Source of the DNA: Stappia indica
GTDB lineage: Bacteria > Pseudomonadota > Alphaproteobacteria > Rhizobiales > Stappiaceae
NCBI RefSeq assembly: GCF_009789575.1
Contig: NZ_CP046908.1
Span: 2,707,001-2,771,000 of the forward strand
DNA length: 64,000 bases
Direction: 5' to 3'
Each line of letters begins with the position of its first letter. Position 1 is the first letter of the stretch. Shown piece by piece: positions 1-7,713 of this stretch. The position numbers and the translations under genes were made by a program. Under the pieces are notes generated by a model. That model was given only the letters and a program-made list of their open reading frames with translations. It did not search any database and was not told the origin of the DNA.

Positions 1-1539
1 CTTGTCGACCATCGCCTGGATAGGCAGCTTGGAACCCTGCGCATCCTCGACCATGCGGATGATCTGGGACAGCACCGTGTTGCCACCGACCGCCGTCGCC
101 TTAATAGCGAAGGCGCCTTTCTGGTTCACCGTGCCGGCAACGACCTCACTGCCGTTCTTCTTGGAAACCGGGATCGGTTCGCCCGTGATCATCGACTCGT
201 CGACATAGCTTTCGCCATCAACCACCTCGCCATCGACCGGAACACGCTCGCCGGGACGGACCTCGACGATATCTCCGTTCGCCACCGCATCGATGGCGAC
301 CTCGACCACCTTTCCGTCACGGCGCACTCGCGCAGTCTTGGCCTGCATACCGACCAGCCGCTTGATCGCTTCCGATGTCCGGCCCTTGGCGCGAGCCTCA
401 AGCAGGCGTCCGAGCAGGATCAGCGTGACGATAACCGCAGCCGCCTCGAAATAGACGTTGATCGTGCCTGCGGGCAGGAAGCCCGGTGCGAAGGTCGCGA
501 CCAGCGAGTAGCCATAGGCGGCGAGCGTACCGACCGCGACCAGCGAGTTCATGTCGGGGGCGAGACGCCAGAGCGCCGGGATGCCCTTTTCATAAAACCG
601 GATGCCCGGAACGAACAGCACGATCGTCGTCAGCACGAACTGGAGATACCAGCCGTTCTGCATGCCGATGGTGGAATCGATCAACGCATGAACGCCGGGA
701 ATGACGTGCGAGCCCATCTCCAGAAGAAAGACCGGCAGGGTCAACGCAGCCGCGATGGTGAAGTCGCGGGTGAGTTCCCGACGCTCCGCCTCCTTCTTCT
801 CGGCGCGGTCGTCCGTTGCGGGCTGGCCGCCGGCGGCACCGGCAACGGAGAGCAATTTCGCCTCATAGCCAGCATTCCCGATAGCCGCCACCAGCGCGGC
901 GCCATCTGCGGAGCCACGGATGGTAGCCTTTTCCGTCGCGAGGTTGACCACCGCCTGCGTGACGCCCGGCACTTCCTTCAGCGCGCGCTCGACACGGCCC
1001 ACGCACGACGCGCAAGTCATGCCTTCGATCGCGATCTCCACGGCGCGTTCCGAAACGGTCGAATTGATGAGCTTCGCTTCATAGCCGGACGCCTCGATAG
1101 CGGCCACCAGCGCGGCATTGTCCGCCGAACCCTTGATGGTGGCCTTCTCGGTGGCGAGGTTGACGACCGCTTCGGTCACGCCGGGGACGGCTTTAAGCGC
1201 TCGCTCGACGCGGCCCACGCAGGACGCGCAGGTCATGCCTTCGATCGCGATCTCGACCGGACCCGAAGCAGCCGGAGCGGCGGCTGGAACAGCAAGAAAG
1301 CTGGCGGGAACCTCGTAGCCAGCCTTCTCGACCGCCTTGACGAGCGCCGCACGATCGATAGACGCGTCGGCGGTAATGCTTGCCTTCTCGGTAGCGAGAT
1401 TGACGACAGCATCCGACACGCCGGGCACAGCCTTCAGCGCCTTCTCGACACGTCCGACGCAGGATGCGCAGGTCATGCCTTCGATGGGCAGGGAAATCGC
1501 TGCATTCTTTATGTCCGCAGCTCGAACAGGGGCATTCAT
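1..1539 (-). CDS. copA: Copper-translocating P1B-type ATPase, three N-terminal HMA domains (C-terminus off window)
   Basis: An inner-membrane pump expected to export Cu(I) from the cytoplasm. The visible 513 codons contain three heavy-metal-associated domains, each with GMTCASC (near residues 21-27, 101-107 and 173-179). Transmembrane segments follow, then the actuator domain with its TGEP motif. The CPC membrane motif and the DKTGT phosphorylation site lie beyond the left edge, so this is a partial gene. The ATG at 1539 is supported by an AAAGGAGG ribosome site just upstream. A CueR-type operator precedes it, and copZ is divergent. Domains two and three are strikingly alike in DNA as well as protein, which suggests internal duplication. 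Cu(I) is inferred from the Cys-x-x-Cys HMA type and the CueR promoter; silver is possible. Confidence 0.93.
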   Translation of the reverse strand, partial: MNAPVRAADIKNAAISLPIEGMTCASCVGRVEKALKAVPGVSDAVVNLATEKASITADASIDRAALVKAVEKAGYEVPASFLAVPAAAPAASGPVEIAIEGMTCASCVGRVERALKAVPGVTEAVVNLATEKATIKGSADNAALVAAIEASGYEAKLINSTVSERAVEIAIEGMTCASCVGRVERALKEVPGVTQAVVNLATEKATIRGSADGAALVAAIGNAGYEAKLLSVAGAAGGQPATDDRAEKKEAERRELTRDFTIAAALTLPVFLLEMGSHVIPGVHALIDSTIGMQNGWYLQFVLTTIVLFVPGIRFYEKGIPALWRLAPDMNSLVAVGTLAAYGYSLVATFAPGFLPAGTINVYFEAAAVIVTLILLGRLLEARAKGRTSEAIKRLVGMQAKTARVRRDGKVVEVAIDAVANGDIVEVRPGERVPVDGEVVDGESYVDESMITGEPIPVSKKNGSEVVAGTVNQKGAFAIKATAVGGNTVLSQIIRMVEDAQGSKLPIQAMVDK

Positions 1540-1579
1540 CGCCGCCTCCTTTCTGGATGGGAATTCGAGTTCGGACAGA

Positions 1580-1610
1580 CATATGGTCCTTCCAACAATG
1601 GGAAGGTCAA
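1580..1610 (-). promoter_or_regulatory. CueR-type MerR-family promoter/operator for copA
   Basis: Read on the minus strand, TTGACC (1610-1605) is followed by a 19-bp spacer and CATATG (1585-1580). The dyad ACCTTCC-N7-GGAAGG sits inside the long spacer. From memory it is nearly identical to the E. coli copA CueR site. A 19-bp spacer is the hallmark of MerR-family activated promoters. No cueR gene is visible in the window; it may lie beyond the left edge or elsewhere. Confidence 0.8.
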
Positions 1611-1635
1611 TAGCAAAATATCTGTTTGTCGGCCC

Positions 1636-1666
1636 TTGACCTTGCCATCGTTGGAAACCCCATCTT
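1636..1666 (+). promoter_or_regulatory. Second CueR-like promoter driving copZ and the DUF305 gene
   Basis: On the plus strand, TTGACC (1636-1641) is followed by a 19-bp spacer and CATCTT (1661-1666). The dyad ACCTTGCC...GGAAACC is less perfect than the divergent copA site about 30 bp away, so a weaker response to the same regulator is plausible. Confidence 0.65.
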
Positions 1667-1697
1667 CCCACCATGAGAACAATAAAGGAGCTTTCTC

Positions 1698-1892
1698 ATG
1701 GAACTTCGAGTTGAAGGCATGACCTGCGGCGGCTGCGCCAAGTCTGTCACCAAGGCAATCCAGTCCGTCGATCCCGATGCGAAGATTGAAACCAACCCTG
1801 CCGCCCGAAGCGTCACGCTTGAGACGACCGCTTCCCAGGCAGCTATTCAGGAAGTTCTGGCAGAGGCCGGCTATCCTGCAACCGTGAACTGA
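1698..1892 (+). CDS. copZ: CopZ-like copper chaperone (single HMA domain)
   Basis: A 64-residue cytoplasmic protein that is one HMA domain from end to end, with the metal site GMTCGGC near residues 7-13. Such proteins hand Cu(I) to the HMA domains of CopA. The start at 1698 follows an AAAGGAG ribosome site. It is divergent from copA and is followed after 12 bp by the DUF305 gene, so the two are probably co-transcribed from the CueR-like promoter at 1636-1666. The length is normal for the family. Confidence 0.9.
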   Translation: MELRVEGMTCGGCAKSVTKAIQSVDPDAKIETNPAARSVTLETTASQAAIQEVLAEAGYPATVN

Positions 1893-1904
1893 CAGGAGAT
1901 TCTT

Positions 1905-2306
1905 ATGAACAAGCTTACGCCGATCTTCATCGCCGGAGCCATCGCTCTCAGCGCCGGTCTGGCGCTCGCACAGACCCAGATGAACAACGGCCAGGATCAA
2001 AACATGCCGGGCCACAATATGTCCAACATGGCCGCCGATGCAGCAATAGATAGCCCGTCGACAAAGGCATACGAACAGGCAATGGACGCGATGATGAAGG
2101 ACATGATGGTGCCCTATACAGGTGATGCCGACGTGGACTTCATGCGCGGCATGGTCCCGCACCATCAGGGCGCAATCGACATGGCAAAGGTCGCGCTTGA
2201 ATACGGCAAGGACCCCGAGGTCCGCAAATTGGCCGAGGAAGTAATCAAAGCTCAGGAGGGCGAAATCGCCTTCATGCAGAAGTGGCTCGCCGACCGGAGC
2301 AAGTAA
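1905..2306 (+). CDS. DUF305 (CopM-like) exported copper-associated protein
   Basis: A 133-residue protein with an N-terminal signal peptide (cleavage probably after Ala-Leu-Ala near residue 22) and a Met/His-rich stretch after it. A DUF305 domain follows, with the family motif [12 protein letters not shown] around residues 83-94. DUF305 proteins such as cyanobacterial CopM bind copper in the periplasm or outside the cell. Its place behind copZ and next to copA supports a role in periplasmic copper buffering; direct copper binding is inferred. An AGGAG site precedes the ATG. Confidence 0.88.
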   Translation: MNKLTPIFIAGAIALSAGLALAQTQMNNGQDQNMPGHNMSNMAADAAIDSPSTKAYEQAMDAMMKDMMVPYTGDADVDFMRGMVPHHQGAIDMAKVALEYGKDPEVRKLAEEVIKAQEGEIAFMQKWLADRSK

Positions 2307-2343
2307 AGCGCTTCGGAAAACAGGCGCTTGTACAAAGCGTTAG

Positions 2344-2376
2344 GACCCGGATCGCATTGCGCGCGCCGGGTCTTTT
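2344..2376 (+). terminator. Rho-independent terminator of the copZ-DUF305 operon
   Basis: Inverted repeat GACCCGG...CCGGGTC with a 15-nt loop, followed by TTTTC, 38 bp after the DUF305 stop. Confidence 0.7.
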
Positions 2377-2441
2377 CGCTGCTGGGTGGGGCGAGTGAAC
2401 ACTCAGGTTCGGCATTCTCCACCAAATGCCCACAAAGAGGC

Positions 2442-2810
2442 TTACTTTGGGGCGAAGGGGCTTACCCACCCGCCCCCGCCCTGCCCATCAGGCGTAGCCT
2501 GCGGAAAGGCTTCCGCTAGGTAATTGAGAATACGCTCGCGATCCTCGGGATCAAGTTCCCACATGCCGTGACGCTCGACCATCACGGTCAAGGTATTGTC
2601 CCACAGCTCGCGCGTCATTCCCTGGCGGGCGACAACTTGAAAGCTATGGCAGGCAGAGCAATTGTAGAACGTATCCTCGCGCGCCTCGCCTGCGGGGAGA
2701 TCCTCCGGCTCGGCATAAATCTGCAATGGTTGTGACAAAACAGGAGCGCCCGTCACAATCACGGAGGCGGCGACAAGCGACGCCCCCGCCAGAATGGTCC
2801 TCATTCCCAT
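2442..2810 (-). CDS. sorB: Sulfite dehydrogenase cytochrome c subunit (SorB-like)
   Basis: A small periplasmic c-type cytochrome of 122 residues from the ATG at 2810. It has a signal peptide (MGMRTILAGASLVAAS...) and one haem-binding motif CSACH; a methionine further on probably supplies the sixth ligand. It would accept electrons from SorA. The reading frame stays open further upstream inside sorA, but the start at 2810 (or 2804) lies only 5 bp after the sorA stop and begins a clean signal peptide, so the longer version is rejected. SorA and SorB are translated as a tight pair. Confidence 0.85.
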   Translation of the reverse strand: MGMRTILAGASLVAASVIVTGAPVLSQPLQIYAEPEDLPAGEAREDTFYNCSACHSFQVVARQGMTRELWDNTLTVMVERHGMWELDPEDRERILNYLAEAFPQATPDGQGGGGWVSPFAPK

Positions 2811-2815
2811 CCCCG

Positions 2816-4105
2816 TCAACCAACGAGAACCGCAAGGCGGTGCATCGGATTCCCACCATAACCCTGCGGGTTCCAGTTTCCAACCACATGCGGTTGCATG
2901 GTCCCGTCCTCGCCTGTCGCGCGTGCCCATATTTCGTAATAGCCATCCGAGGGCAGGTCTATCGCCGCCGTCCAGCGCCGCCAGTCGTAGCGGTTGCGCG
3001 GCTCCTGTAAATCTACCGCGTGCCACGTCGCACCAGCGTCGAGCGAGACGTGAACCGCCGACACCGCAACGTCGCCACCCCAGGCGGCGCCGCGCAATTC
3101 CAGCTTTCGCGTTCCTGCCGGAAGCCGGGTTCCGTTTGCCGGCGAAGACACAATCGAACGCAGCGGCATCGATTCCAGAATCCTGAATTCAACCCCTTCC
3201 GGTCCTGAGCCTGGGATCATGGGTGTAGCCGGGACCCTGTATGACGTGCCCGTCATCCCTGGTCCATCGTGCTCATCGTCACGAATGAGGATCCGTGTCA
3301 GCCATTTCTGCGAGGCAGAACCCGGCCATCCCGGTATGATCAGCCGCAGCGGGCCGCCATGAACGAGTGGCAGATCCTGGCCGTTCATCCCCCAGACAAT
3401 CATCGAATGCTCTTCCAACGCCTTCTCGATACGCACGCCACGGGAGATGACCTCGCGATCGGCATCGCCTGAAAGATGGGAGTCGGCTCCAAAATGCCCC
3501 GTATAGGCTGCTGAGGGCTTAAGCCCGGCTGCCAGCAGAACATCGCGCAACCGGACGCCGGTCCATTCGGCGCAACCAGCGCCCCCGTTTGTCCATTGGT
3601 TTCCGCGTGCAGGCGGATTGAAGAAGGAACGTCCGTTGCCCCCGCATTCAAGCACCATGCGGAACGTTACATTCTCAAATCGCTGCTTCAAGTCAGCCAG
3701 GGTCAAGGTTAACGGATTGTCGACGCTGCCTTCCACGATGATGGACCACGCCTGTGCGTCGCCAGGAGCCTCGGGGGGAATTCCGTTTTGGCGGACGAAG
3801 AACTTGTCGATAGGAGTGGTATCGTCATTCAGAAGATGCTCGGGCGCTTCGGCGACGAACGGGCGGTCTCCAATGACTGAGAGACCCGAATTTTTCCCGA
3901 CTTGAGCCAACATAGCTGCAGGGTCCGGATTGTCCTGGGCATAGGCGGTCGACACAAATCCCCCCGGCATGTTTCGCGCAAGGGGAAGGGTCGCACCCAG
4001 CACTGTGACTGCACCCGCCAGCCCGAGAAAATCGCGCCGCCCTGTACCCTGCGCTTGCTGAGAACTTCCTTCGTCGGCCCTGACATCACGGTGCGGGGTC
4101 TTCAT
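2816..4105 (-). CDS. sorA: Sulfite:cytochrome c oxidoreductase, molybdopterin subunit (SorA-like)
   Basis: A periplasmic sulfite-oxidase-family enzyme of 429 residues that would oxidise sulfite to sulfate and pass electrons to SorB. A Tat signal is visible near the N-terminus (GRRDFLGLAGAV, residues 23-34, ending at AYAQD). The conserved cysteine that binds molybdenum lies in LECGGNGR. The molybdopterin core is followed by a C-terminal dimerisation domain (about residues 310-429). Its presence in a metal-resistance island is unusual; a role in detoxifying sulfite, or in supplying electrons to cytochrome c, is inference. SoxC-like or YedY-like enzymes are alternatives, but the adjacent sorB favours SorA. 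Confidence 0.87.
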   Translation of the reverse strand: MKTPHRDVRADEGSSQQAQGTGRRDFLGLAGAVTVLGATLPLARNMPGGFVSTAYAQDNPDPAAMLAQVGKNSGLSVIGDRPFVAEAPEHLLNDDTTPIDKFFVRQNGIPPEAPGDAQAWSIIVEGSVDNPLTLTLADLKQRFENVTFRMVLECGGNGRSFFNPPARGNQWTNGGAGCAEWTGVRLRDVLLAAGLKPSAAYTGHFGADSHLSGDADREVISRGVRIEKALEEHSMIVWGMNGQDLPLVHGGPLRLIIPGWPGSASQKWLTRILIRDDEHDGPGMTGTSYRVPATPMIPGSGPEGVEFRILESMPLRSIVSSPANGTRLPAGTRKLELRGAAWGGDVAVSAVHVSLDAGATWHAVDLQEPRNRYDWRRWTAAIDLPSDGYYEIWARATGEDGTMQPHVVGNWNPQGYGGNPMHRLAVLVG

Positions 4106-4461
4106 TCCGGTATCCTTTCAAGTCTGGGAATGTTGTGCCTGGCTGTGATCATTTAGGAGAAAAAGCTACCTGTTTTCCACAGTAACGCAAGGTTATTCTG
4201 ATAAATATCAATGCGTTATATATGACCAAACACATCGTGTCGCTCGGTAGAGGAAAAGTACCCGGCCCGGCTGATAGAAAAACGCCGCAATGATGTGCCT
4301 ACTTGCCGCGCACGGCAAACTTGATGATTGAATGTTTTGTTTAATTACTTGAGCTCCACTGTCGCCGCGCAGGACTGCCGGAGGCAACAACCAGCGTGCG
4401 TCCATGATGATGGTGACGGCTATATCGCAAATGCGGACGTAGCGAGAAAAGTAACGGCGCG
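4106..4461. other. Intergenic stretch upstream of sorA, no gene recognised
   Basis: About 350 bp, richer in A and T than its surroundings. It presumably holds the sorA promoter (minus strand), but I see no convincing sigma-70 or MerR-type site. Short open frames here have no recognisable protein character. The right end may include a decayed 5' part of the pseudoazurin remnant. Confidence 0.4.
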
Positions 4462-4736
4462 CCGGTTCTCGAAGACGATTTCATAGTCTCCGCGCCGGGT
4501 GAAGTCGTCACGTTCGTGCCTGCCGACAAGGGGCACAACGCGGAATTTAGGAAAGGTATGTCACCCAAAGACGCGGCCACATTCAAAGGTAAAACAGAGC
4601 AGACCACTGTCTCGGTCGAAATGCAGCCGTCCACGGTGCGGAAGTTCACGTTCAGTTACGCCATGGAATGGTGGCACTGATCGTTGTCGGCGAGCCAGTG
4701 AATGTTAACGAGACGAAAGTTGTCGAACACCTTTGA
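4462..4736 (+). pseudogene. Pseudoazurin (blue copper protein) remnant
   Basis: In one frame from 4462 the translation resembles the core of pseudoazurin: a beta-strand with SAPGEVVTFVP followed by DKGHN, whose histidine would be the first copper ligand. That frame stops at 4680. The family's C-terminal strand (GMVALIVVGEP) continues in another frame from 4665 to a stop at 4736. Between them the segment that should read CTPHYGMGM, with the Cys, His and Met ligands, is destroyed. No signal peptide or start is found. The gene is therefore dead. It once fitted the copper/cytochrome theme of the island, perhaps as an electron carrier for SorAB. Confidence 0.75.
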
Positions 4737-4898
4737 AAGGCCGCTGGCATAGATTCCGGCGATTTGACGCCTAGAGTTGTGGCAACTGTTTCGCCGGAAA
4801 GGGAATTGCGTAAACGAACGCGCCGCACCACCTGAGAAACCGGCCGTCAAAATTTACTACCGGCCGATTTTCACTTAGAAATCGGATCATCACAGTGC

Positions 4899-5834
4899 TC
4901 ATAACTTTTCGACCGTAGACAATTGACCCGGACGGTCTACCTGAACGGTTACATGGTCTATATTATAGCGGTGTTTCAGCCAGTCTGCCACCAGAACTGG
5001 CAGCATCAAAGGGTCGATCCCGTTGGCCGGCGTCACATGCAAAGTAGCCACGACGGTATCGTCAGTCAGCGTCCATGCATGGAAGTGACCAGCTTCGGCA
5101 ATCTCCGGAAGTTCTGCAAGTTGAGCTTCCGTTTTTCTCGCATCGATCCCACGAGGCACAGCCTGCAACAGCACACGAATGGACTCGCTTACGAGCCCCC
5201 AAGCCGACCTTACAACCAAAATGGCTACGAGCACCGACAGTATCGGATCGAGCATCATCCATCCGGTCAACATGATTCCAATCGCAGCCGCGATCGCGCC
5301 CACCGAGCCAAGAAGGTCGCCGACGACGTGAAGCAGTGCTCCACGGAGGTTGCTGTCTCCTTTGGTGCCCCTCATAAGTATCCAGGCGCCCGCGATGTTA
5401 ACGAACAGACCCACCGTCGCTACGATGAGCATCGGACCGGCAAGTACCTCGACCGGCTGGTTGATGCGGTTGATGGCCTCCCACGTAATCCACGCCACGA
5501 GAAGAAGTAGCGTCGCGCCGTTTGCAAGTGCTGCGAGAACGCGGACACGATGGAAGCCATAGGTACGCGTTGCATCTACCGGTCGACGTGCCACGCGATA
5601 AGCGATGAGAGCCAGAAGCAGAGCCGCCGCGTCGGAAACCATGTGTCCGGAATCTGCTATCAACGCCAGGGAACCCGAAAGCCATCCCCCTATGGCCTGG
5701 ACAGCAGCGTAGCTTGCCGTGAAAATTAGTACGTATCTAATACGCCGCTCGTTGCCAGCGGTCACCGACGTTCGGTGATCATGGCCATCATCTTCACTGT
5801 GAGACACCTTTTTGACCATTTGTCTTCCGGTCAT
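4899..5834 (-). CDS. Cation diffusion facilitator, zinc-type exporter (copy 1)
   Basis: A CzcD/ZitB-type inner-membrane proton-driven exporter of about 311 residues. Six membrane helices carry the two HxxxD half-sites of the transport site: HMVSD in helix 2 and HVVGD in helix 5. This is the His-Asp/His-Asp pattern typical of zinc (also Co, Cd) selectivity. The C-terminal cytoplasmic domain contains HFHAWTL and HVTVQV. A His-rich GHDH segment lies near the N-terminus. I chose the ATG at 5834 because AAGGGG sits 6 nt upstream; starts at 5885 and 5819 are also possible. It is very similar to the CDF at 7714-8631, apparently about four-fifths identical by eye. Confidence 0.9.
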   Translation of the reverse strand: MTGRQMVKKVSHSEDDGHDHRTSVTAGNERRIRYVLIFTASYAAVQAIGGWLSGSLALIADSGHMVSDAAALLLALIAYRVARRPVDATRTYGFHRVRVLAALANGATLLLLVAWITWEAINRINQPVEVLAGPMLIVATVGLFVNIAGAWILMRGTKGDSNLRGALLHVVGDLLGSVGAIAAAIGIMLTGWMMLDPILSVLVAILVVRSAWGLVSESIRVLLQAVPRGIDARKTEAQLAELPEIAEAGHFHAWTLTDDTVVATLHVTPANGIDPLMLPVLVADWLKHRYNIDHVTVQVDRPGQLSTVEKL

Positions 5835-5934
5835 TCCCATCCCCTTGCTAGCGGCGGGAGATAACAATCTACGACCGCAAGACAACCATAATCATGCACG
5901 TACGGGCAAGTCACCATCGAAAATTTACGCAGAA

Positions 5935-6103
5935 GACCCGGAGCAATAAGTTTATCGGAAAACTAATTGAATCTAAATCTAAAATTATTCAAAAACATTA
6001 ATTGTGAAATATACAAATATAAGCATTATCTATATAACAATATCAAATTATTTAGATAATTTTATTCAATTCATTTTTCGTAAAATCATTGACACCGGTT
6101 ATA
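5935..6103. other. AT-rich intergenic block
   Basis: About 170 bp strongly dominated by A and T in an otherwise GC-rich sequence, between the first CDF gene and the 3' end of the DUF1624 gene. No gene, clear hairpin or repeat unit was recognised. It may be a xenogeneic-silencer target or a relic of a foreign donor. Confidence 0.5.
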
Positions 6104-6823
6104 CTAAACCAGAAATCGCGCAAGTTGCATAATAATTGCAAGCATAATTGGCTGATGAAACAGATAGATAATCAAGCTACGCTTCCCAAGCCAGACAAGG
6201 GCGTTTTTTGGGCGTCCGATTGGTAACATATGATCAAGCGCGTATTCTTTCCTATTGTCGATCAGCACTTTTGTCCCGGCCATACCCATGAGCGTGATCC
6301 CTACCCACGGGAAAACAGGCACGAAATCGTTGCTCGGCGGTACGTTTTGCGCAAATCCAATCCAGGCAAGCCAACGTGTGTCAAAGAGTTCCGACTGCCA
6401 TAAGGAAGGAACCACCAGCATGCCAGCGCCCGAAGCAAGACTTAGCCACCAAGGTGTCCGCTGGAATAATGTACCAACTAACGTCGCAACGGCGATCGCA
6501 TGCAAGATGCCGAAGTAAATGAACGTTGCCGGAAAAACATACCAGGTCACCAGCGTAATGGCCACGGCTGCGACGCCAATTTTCGTAAGTCGAAGCAGAT
6601 AGGCGCTCGGCCGGAACCGTGAGCGAGAGGACAAGGCTAGGCTGATCCCGACCAGCATCACAAAGCTTCCGGCCAGAACACGCCCGAAGCCGAGCCAGAG
6701 TGGATGGTATGCGACGCCCGAAATGAAGCCAGTAAATTCCAGATCCCAAACGAAGTGGAACAGCACGACGCCCGCGATTGCCAGACCGCGCCACGCATCG
6801 ACCATATAAACACGGGCTTTCAT
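6104..6823 (-). CDS. DUF1624 (heparan-alpha-glucosaminide N-acetyltransferase-like) membrane protein
   Basis: A polytopic inner-membrane protein of 239 residues. The N-terminal helix carries DAWRGLAIAGVVLFHFVWDL (near residues 9-28), the signature of the DUF1624/HGSNAT-like acyltransferase superfamily. Seven or so further helices follow, with a late LIIYLFHQP motif. Members are thought to transfer acetyl groups across the membrane, but the bacterial substrate is unknown. It is divergent from ccdA across a MerR-type operator, so metal regulation is possible. Function beyond family is not assignable. Confidence 0.8.
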   Translation of the reverse strand: MKARVYMVDAWRGLAIAGVVLFHFVWDLEFTGFISGVAYHPLWLGFGRVLAGSFVMLVGISLALSSRSRFRPSAYLLRLTKIGVAAVAITLVTWYVFPATFIYFGILHAIAVATLVGTLFQRTPWWLSLASGAGMLVVPSLWQSELFDTRWLAWIGFAQNVPPSNDFVPVFPWVGITLMGMAGTKVLIDNRKEYALDHMLPIGRPKNALVWLGKRSLIIYLFHQPIMLAIIMQLARFLV

Positions 6824-6906
6824 TACGAAATCGATTCTCCTTTCGGCGGAACCGTTTCGTAGAAGCTCATCCGGCTAGAGGGTCAAGATGTCGCTGTCGC
6901 AAGGCA

Positions 6907-6937
6907 TTGAACCTCTAGCAGGGTGAGGTTGTATACT
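6907..6937 (+). promoter_or_regulatory. MerR-family promoter/operator upstream of ccdA
   Basis: TTGAAC (6907-6912), a 19-bp spacer and TATACT (6932-6937). The dyad ACCTC-TAGCAGGGT-GAGGT is centred in the spacer. The same architecture (ACCTC-N9-GAGGT, TTGAAC, 19 bp) recurs at 12172-12202 on the other strand. This dyad differs from the CueR-type sites at 1580-1666, so a second MerR-family regulator is implied. Confidence 0.7.
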
Positions 6938-6942
6938 TGGGT

Positions 6943-7683
6943 ATGGGTTTTGAGATCTCAAATATCGGCGTGGTGGCGGCAATCGCTGCCGGTGCAGTTT
7001 CCTTCCTATCGCCCTGCGTGCTGCCGCTGGTGCCCGGTTATGTATCGTTCATCGCCGGCACCGCCACTCAGGATAAACGCAGCGATCCGGATCGCGGCAA
7101 GCTGTCCGTCGCCTGGCTGAGCATATGTTTCATCCTCGGTTTCTCAACGGTGTTCGTCATACTCGGAGCGGGAGCCACAACCCTTGGCCAGTCGCTTCGC
7201 TCCTACAGCTACGAAGCGGGCATCATCGGTGGTGTCATTGTCATCATCTTCGGCCTTTTCACCACCGGAGTTCTACGTCTCCCCATGCTGCAAAGGGATG
7301 TCCGCTACCACGGCAGCCTGTTAACAGGCGGGCCGACGGGCGCATATCTGCTTGGTCTGGCATTTGCGTTCGGCTGGACGCCTTGCATCGGCCCGATTCT
7401 CGGAGCGATACTGACAGTCAGCGCTGTGTCGGCAACGGCACTGGATGGTGTCGCGCTCCTGGCTCTCTACTCTCTCGGGCTGGGAATACCCTTCTTTCTG
7501 GCCGCGCTTTTCACAGATCGGCTGATCGTCTTGCTTCCCGGCCTGCGTAAGACTGGTCGAGCGCTTCAGGTAACCGCCGGCGCCATCATGATCGTTATGG
7601 GCCTTGCCATGGTGAGCGGCTACATGACCTGGTTCGCATTCTGGCTATTGGAGAAGTTTCCGGTTTTTGGGTCAATCGGCTGA
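6943..7683 (+). CDS. ccdA: CcdA/DsbD-type transmembrane thiol-disulfide electron carrier
   Basis: A six-helix membrane protein of about 246 residues that moves reducing power from cytoplasmic thioredoxin to periplasmic thiol proteins. The two essential cysteines are visible in SPCVLPLVPGY (near residue 26) and GWTPCIGPILGA (near residue 145). The ATG at 6943 is taken as start because a MerR-type -10 element ends at 6937, which would leave the mRNA almost leaderless. A TTG at 6937 has a better-spaced GGTGAGG but would overlap the -10. It shares its operator type with the zinc-ribbon/DsbA operon at 10965-12122, which supplies a probable partner. Confidence 0.88.
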   Translation: MGFEISNIGVVAAIAAGAVSFLSPCVLPLVPGYVSFIAGTATQDKRSDPDRGKLSVAWLSICFILGFSTVFVILGAGATTLGQSLRSYSYEAGIIGGVIVIIFGLFTTGVLRLPMLQRDVRYHGSLLTGGPTGAYLLGLAFAFGWTPCIGPILGAILTVSAVSATALDGVALLALYSLGLGIPFFLAALFTDRLIVLLPGLRKTGRALQVTAGAIMIVMGLAMVSGYMTWFAFWLLEKFPVFGSIG

Positions 7684-7713
7684 AAATCTGTCAATCGCAC
7701 GAACCCTGAAAGT

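Noticed and set aside
688-1722. Open frame of 344 codons opposite copA on the plus strand
   Set aside because: It is a GC-rich antisense shadow: composition is repetitive ([14 protein letters not shown]) and mirrors the HMA repeats of copA on the other strand, which has clear motifs and a ribosome site.
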